A stretch of 64,000 bases of DNA, taken from NCBI GenBank assembly GCA_017464645.1, contig JAFTZF010000002.1:18036-82035 (forward strand), in the 5' to 3' direction. The notes below the pieces were generated by a model. The model worked only from the letters and a program-made list of their open reading frames with translations. It made no database searches and was not told the origin of the DNA. A program made the translations under genes and the position numbers. The stretch comes from Lachnospiraceae bacterium. GTDB taxonomy: Bacteria > Bacillota_A > Clostridia > Lachnospirales > Lachnospiraceae. Positions 25,665-33,976 of this stretch are shown in pieces (position 1 is the first letter of the stretch; each line of letters begins with the position of its first letter).

Positions 25665-26475
25665 TTTCTGTTTCCTCCATTTCCTCTATCTTCAGACGGT
25701 TCTCCAGGTCCGCATCGGATAAAATCGAAAGCCGGTCCATAAGATTTATCCCGAAGCTGCCGTTTCCTTCTGCTGTTCCCGCCAACTCTCCGCAGATCCC
25801 CAGTACCGCGCAGGCAGTCACCACAGCAGCCATGTCCCGGCAAACAGACAAATAGCAGCTGCACAAGGCTCCCAGCATGCAGCCCGTGCCCGTGATAGAA
25901 GCAAGCTGAGGTGTTCCGTTTTTTACAAAAACCAGCCTCTTTCCATCGGTCACAATGTCCTCTGCCCCGCTTGCTAAAATGATTGTATGGTATTTCTGCG
26001 CCAGTTCCCCGGTGATGTTTGCCATAGCGATTTTATCCAGGGACTCTTCTGCATCTACTCCTGCAGATTTGTAGGACGAATGATACAGGGCGCGGATTTC
26101 GGAGTAGTTGCCCTTTATGACTGTAGGACGGCTTTTTTCTATGAGCCGGTGAGCAAATTCCCGCCGGAGCCGGGAGCAGGCAATACCTACCACGTCCAAC
26201 ACAAAGGGTATTTCCTTTTCTATGGCAGCCTCTGCTGAAATCTGCATAGACTGTATCCTTACATCCGTAATATTTCCCAGATTCAAAAGGAGCGCCTGGG
26301 CCGTTTCCGTAATCTCTCGGACCTCCTGTGGGTGCTCCGCCATGATCGGACGGGCACCCAGAGCCAATACTGCATTGGCGCAGGAATTTATGGAAATGGG
26401 ATTGGTAATACAGTGAATCAGCGGACGGCGCTCTTTTACCGCCCTTCTGATTCTGTTTCCTTCCATAGCTGTCAA
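25651..26475 (-). CDS. thiM: Hydroxyethylthiazole kinase ThiM
   Basis: The 274-residue ribokinase-like enzyme phosphorylates salvaged hydroxyethylthiazole. Motifs include HCITNPISIN, GARPIMAEHP, VIKGNYSEI and the catalytic ITGTGCMLGAL. The best ribosome-binding site, AGGAGG, is 7 nt before a TTG at 26475 and 16 nt before an ATG at 26466, so the TTG start is favoured. That TTG overlaps the thiW stop as TTGA. Confidence 0.95.
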   Translation of the reverse strand: MTAMEGNRIRRAVKERRPLIHCITNPISINSCANAVLALGARPIMAEHPQEVREITETAQALLLNLGNITDVRIQSMQISAEAAIEKEIPFVLDVVGIACSRLRREFAHRLIEKSRPTVIKGNYSEIRALYHSSYKSAGVDAEESLDKIAMANITGELAQKYHTIILASGAEDIVTDGKRLVFVKNGTPQLASITGTGCMLGALCSCYLSVCRDMAAVVTACAVLGICGELAGTAEGNGSFGINLMDRLSILSDADLENRLKIEEMEETEIENI

Positions 26476-27194
26476 TTTTCAGCCTCCTTTTTTCCTTTTT
26501 TCATAACCAGATAAATCACTGCGGCTACAAGGAAAATCCCCAGAGCCGAATAAGAAAGCCAGGACCACACCGGCGAATCCATCCGGAAAATGCTTGTAAG
26601 AATTCGAATTACCATAAAACAGATGACACCAAAGGCCGCAATGGATACTGCATTGCTGACAACACCACTTTTATCCACATAGCTTTTGTCTGTGAGCATC
26701 TCCTGAAAATGCGCCAGCACACCTGCGCCGGACAGCTTTTTCAAAAATACAAATGCAATGCTTCCTCCAATCAGGGTGCCACAGGTAAAGGACGGGATAT
26801 AGAACAGCCAGCTCAAGCCCTCTTTGCCCCAGAGAATGGTCATAACGGGATAGGAGGCAAGCGCTCCGATGATACCTGTACCGATGATCTCGCCCAGCAC
26901 CGCAAACAACAGCTTTCCTTTGGACATCCGGTAAAATACACCCGACAGAAACGCGCCAAAGATGGCTCCCGTCAGTGCGATGGGCGGGATTCCCATGATT
27001 GCCATGCGAATGATACCGATGAGCACTGCGCAAAGCAGGGACTACCAGGGCCCCAACAGTACAGAGCACACGATATTGATAAAATGCGCCATGGGGCACA
27101 TGCCCTCAAATCTTAGGATCGGTGAGATCACAACTCCCAGTGCCACCATCATGGAAAGCACCACCATTTTTAATACTGCTTTTGAATTCTTCAT
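26472..27194 (-). pseudogene. thiW: thiW, thiazole ECF transporter S component, broken by an amber codon
   Basis: Reading from an ATG at 27194 with AGAGG upstream gives MKNSKAVLKMVVLSMMVALGVVIS... and later VCSVLLGPW, then a TAG at 27042-27044, then SLLCAVLIGIIRMAIMGIPPIALTG... in the same frame, to a total of 241 codons. This is ThiW, the membrane S component for the thiazole moiety of thiamine. Related proteins have Tyr or a similar residue where the amber falls (LLGPWY-like). The remaining frame from 27026 lacks the first helices and has no ribosome-binding site. Either the gene is inactivated by one base or the base is an error. Confidence 0.88.
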
Positions 27195-27429
27195 TTCTTT
27201 TCCTCTTTTCGTATTTTTATTTTTAATACGAAGTCCAATCGAGGCTTCGCTCGGTCGAGGCTCCCTTGCCTCCTCTCACCCCGAAACACGGGTTCCCATC
27301 GCTGAATTTAAGGTGTCAAGCGCTCCCTTGCCACCCGATGTGTCGCACCTCCTTTCTGTTTTTGCGCTATTGCTTTTTCTTGAGCCGTGCGCTGCCTTGG
27401 GGCTGATGCACGGCTCATGGCCAACACGC
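27195..27429 (-). other. Long thi leader downstream of the riboswitch terminator
   Basis: These 235 nt between the riboswitch terminator and thiW hold no recognisable gene. Visible are a GAGCCGTGC/GCACGGCTC hairpin (27382-27416), an isolated AAAGGAGGTG without a following ORF near 27345, an 11-bp direct repeat GCTCCCTTGCC (27260-27270 and 27322-27332), and a CGTATT/AATACG hairpin (27210-27230) just before thiW. Confidence 0.45.
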
Positions 27430-27460
27430 AAAAAACGGATAGTCCTGATGGACTATCCGT
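27430..27460 (-). terminator. Riboswitch-controlled terminator of the thi operon
   Basis: On the reverse strand ACGGATAGTCC and GGACTATCCGT form a perfect 11-bp stem with a 4-nt loop, followed by six T. It lies directly after the TPP aptamer. Confidence 0.88.
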
Positions 27461-27473
27461 TAAAAGCAAACTA

Positions 27474-27560
27474 TGACTTCCTACGGCGGCATTATCCGCA
27501 TCAGGTTAAAGGGTCGAAGTTGGATTACTTCCTCTCAGCCCGGCTCACCGAGCTCCCCTA
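27474..27560 (-). promoter_or_regulatory. TPP (THI-box) riboswitch
   Basis: The reverse strand reads GGGGAGCTCGGTGAGCC, then GGGCTGAGAGG, then GACCCTTTAACCTGATGCGG and ATAATGCCGCCGTAGG. These are the conserved parts of the thiamine pyrophosphate aptamer in the right order. With the terminator at 27430-27460 it should shut off thiW-thiM-thiE-thiD-thiC when TPP is plentiful. Confidence 0.95.
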
Positions 27561-27630
27561 CACAATTTTTCTATTCGTTTTTTATTGTTATAACTCTTTT
27601 TGACCGGAAAAACAAGTCTTTTCGGCAAAC

Positions 27631-30600
27631 TTATTTGAAGTATGCCACGCCGGACTCAAAGATCTTCAGATCCTGCTCGCCGTAAATGTTCACTGCCACT
27701 GCTTCGCCGCGACGCTCCACATGAGCCATCTTGCCCAGCACACGTCCATCGGGACTGGTGATACCTTCGATGGATGCGTAGGAACCATTTACGTTCCAGT
27801 ACTCGTCCATGGTGGGGTTGCCATCCAGGTCTACATACTGGGTTGCCACCTGACCATTTGCAAACAGCTTGTCGATCCACTCTTTGTTTGCTACAAAACG
27901 GCCCTCGCCATGAGATGCAGCTGTTGCGTAGGTTGCTCCCAGCGTTGCCTGCTGCAGCCACGGGGACTTGTTGGTTACCACCTTGGTGTATACCATCTTG
28001 GAAACATGGCGGTTGATGGTATTGTAGGTCAGTGTGGGAGAATCCGCTGTCTGTCCTACGATCTCGCCATAGGGCACCAGACCCAGCTTGATCAGCGCCT
28101 GGAATCCGTTACAGATACCAAGTGCCAGACCATCCCGTTCATTGAGCAGCTTATTCACCGCTTCCTTCATCTTTGCATTCTGGAATGCAGTTGCAAAGAA
28201 TTTGGCCGAACCGTCGGGCTCATCACCTGCAGAGAATCCGCCGGGGAACATAATGATCTGAGACTGTCCGATGCAGCGCTCAAATTCTTCTACAGATTCA
28301 CGGATGTCTGCAGCTGTCAGGTTTTTGAACACGCGGGTGATCACATCTGCGCCTGCACGTTCAAATGCCTTGGCACTGTCGTACTCACAGTTGGTTCCCG
28401 GGAATACCGGAATGAATACTGTAGGTCTTGCCACTTTATGCTTGCATACATAGATGCTGTCTGCTTTATAAATCGGAGTATCCACTGCTTCTTTTCCGGG
28501 AACTGCCACGGTGGGGAACACCTTCTCCAGAGGCGCACTCCAGGTTTCCAAAGCCTCCTCGGTGGAGATATGCATATCGCCGTAGGAGAAGCCTTCTGCT
28601 GTCACTTCACCGATCACGGTGCAGGAAGCCAGGAGCTTATCTACCTGATCTGCAGGAACTTCTGCCACCAGATTTCCGAATCCGGCTGCAAACAGGTCAC
28701 TTGCTGCTACGCTCTCATGGATCTTCACACCCAACTTATTACCAAAGGCCATCTTGCTGACTGCTGCGGCTAATCCCTTGCCATTTAATGCATAAGCAGA
28801 AAGGATTCTGCCGGCCTTTACATCCTCAAAGAATTTTCCATACTGGTCTTTTACCTGCTCGTAATCCGGCAGATCATAAGCATCGGTTGCCACCTGCAGC
28901 AATACCAGCTTATTTCCGGCCGTTTTCAGTTCCGGTGTCACAATGTGCTTGTGGCTTGCAATATCTACTGCGAAGGATACCAGGGTAGGCGGTACATCAA
29001 TATCGTTGAAGGTACCGGACATACTGTCCTTACCGCCGATGGAGGGCAGGCCAAATCCCAGCTGTGCACTGTAAGCACCCAGAAGTGCTGCGAACGGCTG
29101 GCTCCAGCGATGGGGATCCTCGGTCATACGGCGGAAATATTCCTGGAATGTAAAGCGGATCCTGGTATAGTCACCGCCGCTTGCCACGATCTTAGCCACA
29201 GACTCCAGAACTGCATATACAGCTCCGTGGTAGGGGCTCCAGCTGGACAGATAGGGGTCAAAGCCGTAGCTCATCATGGTAACGGTATCGGTCTTGCCTT
29301 TCAGCACCGGCAGCTTGGCTACCATGGTCTGGGTCTCAGTCAGCTGATATTTTCCGCCATAGGGCATCAGCACACTGCCTGCTCCGATGGAGCTGTCGAA
29401 CATCTCCACCAGTCCCTTCTGGGAACACACATTTAAGTCTTTCAGCGTGGCCAGCCATTTTTCACGGACATCAGCCACTTCTTCTTTCACAAAGTATTTG
29501 TCATTCTCATCGGGCAGATCTACTGCTACGGTAGTCTCCTGATGAGCACCGTTTGTATCCAGGAATGCGCGTGAAATATTTACGATTTCCTTGCCTCTCC
29601 ATACCAGCACCAGTCTGGGACTCTCAGTTACTTCTGCCACAGAAATAGCCTCCAGGTTTTCCTCAGCTGCATAGCCCAGGAATGCCTCTACATCCTTGGG
29701 ATCGATCACAACTGCCATACGCTCCTGGGACTCAGAAATAGCCAGCTCAGTACCATCCAGACCTGCGTATTTCTTGGGAACCAGATCCAGGTCTACCCTC
29801 AGGCCTGCTGCCAGCTCACCGATAGCTACGGACACACCGCCTGCACCGAAGTCATTACACTTCTTAATGAGACGGCTTACCTCCGGACGGCGGAAGAGTC
29901 TCTGGATCTTACGCTCAGTGGGTGCATTTCCCTTCTGTACCTCTGCGCCGCAGGTTTCGATAGAAGCCTCGGTATGCACCTTGGAAGAACCGGTAGCACC
30001 GCCGCAGCCGTCACGGCCTGTCCGCCCGCCCAGCAGTATAATGATATCGCCCGGGTCAGAGGTTTCACGAATAACATCCTTTCTGGGAGCGGCACCCATA
30101 ACGGCTCCGATCTCCATATGCTTTGCCACGTAGTCAGGATGATAGATTTCTTTTACATAGCCGGTTGCCAGACCGATCTGATTGCCGTAGGAGCTGTAGC
30201 CGCTGGCTGCTCCGCGAACCAGCTTCTTCTGGGGCAGCTTACCCTTCAGGGTATCCTTCACAGATACGGTAGGGTCTGCCGCGCCGGTCACACGCATTGC
30301 CTGATATACATAGGTACGTCCTGACAGCGGGTCACGAATCGCTCCGCCAAGGCAGGTAGCCGCACCACCAAAGGGTTCGATCTCGGTAGGATGGTTGTGA
30401 GTCTCGTTCTTGAAGTTTACCAGCCACTCCTCTACTTCCCCATCCACTTCCACGGGAACTACGATGGAGCAGACATTGATCTCCTCAGACTCCTCCTGAT
30501 CCTGCAGCTTGCCCTCTGCCTTCAGCTTGCGCATAGCCATGAGAGCCAGATCCATCAGACACACAAACTTGTCCTTGCGGCCCTTGAAAATCTCAGCTCT

Positions 30601-31380
30601 GTCAGCCAGATACTGCTGATAAGTGCCCTCGATGGGCGCACGATAATATCCGTCTGCGAACTGTACGTCTGTCAGCTCGGTGGAGAAGGTGGTATGACGG
30701 CAGTGGTCAGACCAATAAGTATCCAGCACGCGGATCTCCGTCATGGACGGATCGCGCTTTTCCTCTCCCTTGAAATAATTCTGAATATGTAAAAAGTCCT
30801 TGAAGGTCATAGCCAGATTCAGGGAACTGTATAATTCCTTCAAAGCTGTTTCGTCCATCTGGCAGAAGCCATGGAAAATCTTCACATCTTCCGGTTCATC
30901 AAACACGGTCACCAAAGTGTCCGGTTTTTCCATACCGGTCTCTCTGGAGTCCACCGGGTTGATACAGAAGCTCTTGACAGACTCAAATTCTTCATCGGTA
31001 AAGCATCCGGAAATCACATAAGTGGTAGCTGTCTTGATCACCGGCTCTTCGTCCTCTTTTAAAAACTTTACACACTGCTCTGCAGAATCTGCTCTCTGAT
31101 CGAACTGACCGGGCAGGTACTCCACACTGAACATCCGGGAATCTGCAGTTACTGCAAACTCCTCTTCATACAAGGTATCTACCGGCGGCTCAGAAAATAC
31201 TGTCTTGCAAGCCCGTGCATATACTTCATCTGAAATGTTCTCCACATCATAGCGAATGAGGACACGCACATTGTTTACGCCCTGAATACCCAAATAGCTC
31301 TTAATCTCTTCCTGCAGCTCCTTTGCCTTCACTGCAAAAGGTTCTTTCTTTTCCACGAAAACACGTCTAACTTTGCTCAT
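27631..31380 (-). CDS. purL: Phosphoribosylformylglycinamidine synthase, single-chain
   Basis: The product of about 1249 residues is the long FGAM synthase of Clostridia. It has an N-terminal PurS-like part, two AIR-synthase-related halves (NHPTEIEPFGGAATCLGGAIRDPLSGR; GGKDSMSGTF) and a C-terminal class I glutaminase. The glutaminase has the nucleophile Cys in LGICNGFQAL and the His in SHGEGRF. It converts FGAR to FGAM in purine synthesis. Two ATG codons are adjacent; AGAGG is 6 nt from the second (31380) and only 3 from the first (31383), so the second is preferred. It is monocistronic. Confidence 0.95.
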   Translation of the reverse strand: MSKVRRVFVEKKEPFAVKAKELQEEIKSYLGIQGVNNVRVLIRYDVENISDEVYARACKTVFSEPPVDTLYEEEFAVTADSRMFSVEYLPGQFDQRADSAEQCVKFLKEDEEPVIKTATTYVISGCFTDEEFESVKSFCINPVDSRETGMEKPDTLVTVFDEPEDVKIFHGFCQMDETALKELYSSLNLAMTFKDFLHIQNYFKGEEKRDPSMTEIRVLDTYWSDHCRHTTFSTELTDVQFADGYYRAPIEGTYQQYLADRAEIFKGRKDKFVCLMDLALMAMRKLKAEGKLQDQEESEEINVCSIVVPVEVDGEVEEWLVNFKNETHNHPTEIEPFGGAATCLGGAIRDPLSGRTYVYQAMRVTGAADPTVSVKDTLKGKLPQKKLVRGAASGYSSYGNQIGLATGYVKEIYHPDYVAKHMEIGAVMGAAPRKDVIRETSDPGDIIILLGGRTGRDGCGGATGSSKVHTEASIETCGAEVQKGNAPTERKIQRLFRRPEVSRLIKKCNDFGAGGVSVAIGELAAGLRVDLDLVPKKYAGLDGTELAISESQERMAVVIDPKDVEAFLGYAAEENLEAISVAEVTESPRLVLVWRGKEIVNISRAFLDTNGAHQETTVAVDLPDENDKYFVKEEVADVREKWLATLKDLNVCSQKGLVEMFDSSIGAGSVLMPYGGKYQLTETQTMVAKLPVLKGKTDTVTMMSYGFDPYLSSWSPYHGAVYAVLESVAKIVASGGDYTRIRFTFQEYFRRMTEDPHRWSQPFAALLGAYSAQLGFGLPSIGGKDSMSGTFNDIDVPPTLVSFAVDIASHKHIVTPELKTAGNKLVLLQVATDAYDLPDYEQVKDQYGKFFEDVKAGRILSAYALNGKGLAAAVSKMAFGNKLGVKIHESVAASDLFAAGFGNLVAEVPADQVDKLLASCTVIGEVTAEGFSYGDMHISTEEALETWSAPLEKVFPTVAVPGKEAVDTPIYKADSIYVCKHKVARPTVFIPVFPGTNCEYDSAKAFERAGADVITRVFKNLTAADIRESVEEFERCIGQSQIIMFPGGFSAGDEPDGSAKFFATAFQNAKMKEAVNKLLNERDGLALGICNGFQALIKLGLVPYGEIVGQTADSPTLTYNTINRHVSKMVYTKVVTNKSPWLQQATLGATYATAASHGEGRFVANKEWIDKLFANGQVATQYVDLDGNPTMDEYWNVNGSYASIEGITSPDGRVLGKMAHVERRGEAVAVNIYGEQDLKIFESGVAYFK

Positions 31381-31467
31381 CATTGACCTCTACCTTTCTC
31401 GAGATTTTATCTATCGCTTTGGAAACGCCGGTGCCTAATCCGGCACAGACCTTTCTTTCTACCCTAG

Positions 31468-31497
31468 AGTATACCACAGTTCATCTGATAAGAACAA
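31468..31497 (-). promoter_or_regulatory. Candidate promoter of purL
   Basis: Reverse-strand TTGTTC (31492-31497) and TATACT (31468-31473), 18-nt spacer. A second candidate lies 48 bp further upstream: TTGACT (31539-31544) and TATAAA (31516-31521), 17-nt spacer, in an AT-rich stretch. No purine riboswitch or clear PurBox was seen. Confidence 0.5.
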
Positions 31498-31610
31498 TTA
31501 ATAAAGTTAATTTTATTTATAATTTATTTTAATAAATAAGTCAACCGCCATAAGTCATCCCTTTCTCCTGCCCCGGCTCCGCAAATTTTTCTGTATTCTG
31601 CTGGAATTTG

Positions 31611-31639
31611 TTGCATTTTTTGAAAAACATCGGTACACT
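31611..31639 (+). promoter_or_regulatory. Promoter of the AbgA-like gene
   Basis: Forward-strand TTGCAT (31611-31616) and TACACT (31634-31639) with a 17-nt spacer, about 65 bp before the ATG. Confidence 0.55.
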
Positions 31640-31704
31640 AAAACTAATTAGTACAACCAGTTTGTATGCAAACATCAGGAAGCGATCACAAAAGGAGTCC
31701 TGTC

Positions 31705-33033
31705 ATGGAAAAAGCAACTAATCTATATTCTGAAATCATTCAGCTAGCCGAAAGTCTGGAACCGGCTCTCATTGCCAGACGCCGGGACTTTCACAAATAT
31801 GCCGAGGCCGGCTGGTGCGAGATGCGCACCTCCTCCCTCATTGCCAGACGCCTTTCTCAACTGGGATATGAAGTACTTACAGGCCCGCAGGTCTGTAAAA
31901 AGGATTCCCGCATGGGTGTCCCCTCTCAGGAAGTCCTGGACCGGGAATATTCACTGGCCCTTGACCAGGGCGCTGATGAGGAATTTGTCCGGCACACCCG
32001 GGATGGCATGACCGGTGTCATAGTTATCCTGCATCTGGGAGACGGCCCTGTGGTGGCAATGCGATTTGACATCGATGCCCTGGGCGTCCAAGAGCGGAAG
32101 GATGACGGACACCGACCTGCAAAGGAAGGCTTTGCATCTGTAAATCCCGGTGTCATGCATGCCTGCGGTCACGATGCGCACGCAGCCATCGGCCTGGGCG
32201 TGGCAGAGGTACTGGCTGGTATCAAAGACCATTTATGCGGAACCATCAAGCTGATTTTCCAGCCTGCAGAGGAAGGGGTCCGCGGCGCCAAGTCCATTGT
32301 GGATCAGGGACACTTGGAAGACGTACAATATCTCCTGGCCGCCCATGTGGCAGACTCCCGGGAAATCCCGGACAAGGCCCACATGATCCCCGGCTATGAC
32401 GGAGGTCTGGCCACCACGAAATACGATGTGATATTCCGCGGAAAAGCAGCTCATGCAGGCATCTGCCCGGAGGAAGGCAAGAACGCCATCCTGGCAGCGG
32501 CAGCCACAGTCCTGAATCTCTACGCCATTCCCCGAAACGGCCAGGGCACTTCTCAGATAAATGTAGGAACCATTCATGGCGGCAGCGGACGCAACGTCGT
32601 CGCAGAAACTGCCAAGCTGGAACTGGAAGTCCGGGGCGAAACTGCAGCTATCAACAACTATATGGAAACCTATGCACTGCAGGTCATCGAAGGCACCGCC
32701 AAAATGCACGGCGTGGACTGTGAAATAAAGGTTATGGGCTCCGCTGTCCCCCTTTCTTCCAGCAGGTCCCTTGCCAAACGCATCGACCGGGTCTGCCGGG
32801 AAGAACTACACTTAAAAACCGCTCCCCCGGAGAGCTTTTCCGGCGGAGGCAGCGAGGATGTCTCCTACCTCATGAACCGGGTTCAGGAACTGGGCGGAGA
32901 AGCCTCCTATATGCGTTTCTTAACTCCCACAGCCGGTCCTGCCCACAACAACAGTTTTGACCTGGACGAGCATGCACTGGTAACCGGTGTCAAGGTCTTC
33001 TGCAGTGTTGCTTCCGATATCCTGCACCGGTAG
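31705..33033 (+). CDS. M20-family amidohydrolase, AbgA-like (p-aminobenzoyl-glutamate hydrolase subunit A)
   Basis: The 442-residue protein follows E. coli AbgA along its length. Shared features are RRDFHKYAEAGWCE near the N-terminus, MHACGHDAHAAIGLG (metal ligands), LIFQPAEEGVRGA, a peptidase dimerisation domain with AHAGICPEEGKNA, and GGSEDVSYLMNRVQ. The family cleaves p-aminobenzoyl-glutamate or related amides. No AbgB or AbgT partner is adjacent, so a general aminoacyl-amide hydrolase is possible. The ATG at 31705 has AGGAGT upstream; an earlier in-frame ATG has none. Confidence 0.85.
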   Translation: MEKATNLYSEIIQLAESLEPALIARRRDFHKYAEAGWCEMRTSSLIARRLSQLGYEVLTGPQVCKKDSRMGVPSQEVLDREYSLALDQGADEEFVRHTRDGMTGVIVILHLGDGPVVAMRFDIDALGVQERKDDGHRPAKEGFASVNPGVMHACGHDAHAAIGLGVAEVLAGIKDHLCGTIKLIFQPAEEGVRGAKSIVDQGHLEDVQYLLAAHVADSREIPDKAHMIPGYDGGLATTKYDVIFRGKAAHAGICPEEGKNAILAAAATVLNLYAIPRNGQGTSQINVGTIHGGSGRNVVAETAKLELEVRGETAAINNYMETYALQVIEGTAKMHGVDCEIKVMGSAVPLSSSRSLAKRIDRVCREELHLKTAPPESFSGGGSEDVSYLMNRVQELGGEASYMRFLTPTAGPAHNNSFDLDEHALVTGVKVFCSVASDILHR

Positions 33034-33060
33034 ATCCTTTCCAATAACAGGAGTTTCATT

Positions 33061-33936
33061 ATGGACATTAATTACGAATTATATAAAGTTTTTTATCATG
33101 TAGCTACTTCCTTAAGTTTCTCCGAAGCATCCCGGCGGCTGTTCATTTCCCAGTCTGCCGTCAGCCAATCCATTCGGACTCTGGAGAAAAAACTGAACCA
33201 GAATCTATTTATCCGCAGCACCAAAAAGGTACAGCTGACGCCCGAGGGCGAGATCCTGCTGCGCCACATCGAGCCTGCCATCCATCTGATCCAGCGAGGC
33301 GAGCACCAGATCCAGGAAACCGGCTCTCTGAGGGGCGGCCAGCTGCGCATCGGCGCCAGCGACACCATCTGCCGCTATTTTCTGGTGCCTTACCTGCAGC
33401 GCTTCCACCGGGAGTTCCCAGGTGTCCATATCAAGGTTACCAACCAGACCTCCATCGGCTGTGTAAACCTTTTGGAGAGCGGACAGGTAGACCTGATTTT
33501 CACTAACTGGCCCAACGCCCACTTCAGTGAAAGCATCACCAAAAGACAGGTGGCAGAGTTTCAGGATGTATTCGTGGCCAACCGATCCTATTTTCCTCTG
33601 GAGGAGTGCTCCCTTTCCTTCCGGAATTTGCTGGACTATCCTATCCTCATGCTGACCCGAAAAAGTACCACCAGTGAATTTCTACATCACCTCTTTCAGC
33701 AGCATCAGCTGGATCTGGTACCCGAGATCGAGCTTAGCAGCAATGACCTGCTGCTGGATCTGGCCGGCATCGGCCTGGGTATCGCTTTCGTGCCGGACTA
33801 CTGTTTAAATCCCATGCCGGAGCATCTCTTCCGTCTGAATCTGACAGAAACGCTTCCGCCCCGGCAGCTGATGATTTCTTACAATGAGCATCTGCCCTTA
33901 AGCCCAGCCGCTACACAATTTCTCAGCTATTTCTAA
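33061..33936 (+). CDS. LysR family transcriptional regulator
   Basis: The 291-residue protein has an N-terminal winged helix-turn-helix (about 1-60, FHHVATSLSFSEASRRLFISQ-like region with SQSAVSQSIRTLEKKL) and a LysR substrate-binding domain. It follows the AbgA-like gene by 27 nt on the same strand, with CAGGAG before its ATG. LysR genes are more often divergent from their targets; here it would be co-transcribed with the likely target. Confidence 0.92.
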   Translation: MDINYELYKVFYHVATSLSFSEASRRLFISQSAVSQSIRTLEKKLNQNLFIRSTKKVQLTPEGEILLRHIEPAIHLIQRGEHQIQETGSLRGGQLRIGASDTICRYFLVPYLQRFHREFPGVHIKVTNQTSIGCVNLLESGQVDLIFTNWPNAHFSESITKRQVAEFQDVFVANRSYFPLEECSLSFRNLLDYPILMLTRKSTTSEFLHHLFQQHQLDLVPEIELSSNDLLLDLAGIGLGIAFVPDYCLNPMPEHLFRLNLTETLPPRQLMISYNEHLPLSPAATQFLSYF

Positions 33937-33949
33937 ATTTTATTTCACA

Positions 33950-33976
33950 GGAGAAGGCGCCTACCGGCCCTTCTCC
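33950..33976. terminator. Hairpin between convergent lysR and helicase genes
   Basis: GGAGAAGG and CCTTCTCC pair perfectly around an 11-nt loop at the 3' ends of both genes. Neither strand has a proper U-run, so it is a weak or non-canonical terminator. Confidence 0.4.

Noticed and set aside
26472..27026. thiW as an intact gene starting at 27026
   Set aside because: That start is internal: the conserved N-terminal helices are encoded upstream in the same frame beyond an amber codon, and there is no ribosome-binding site at 27026.
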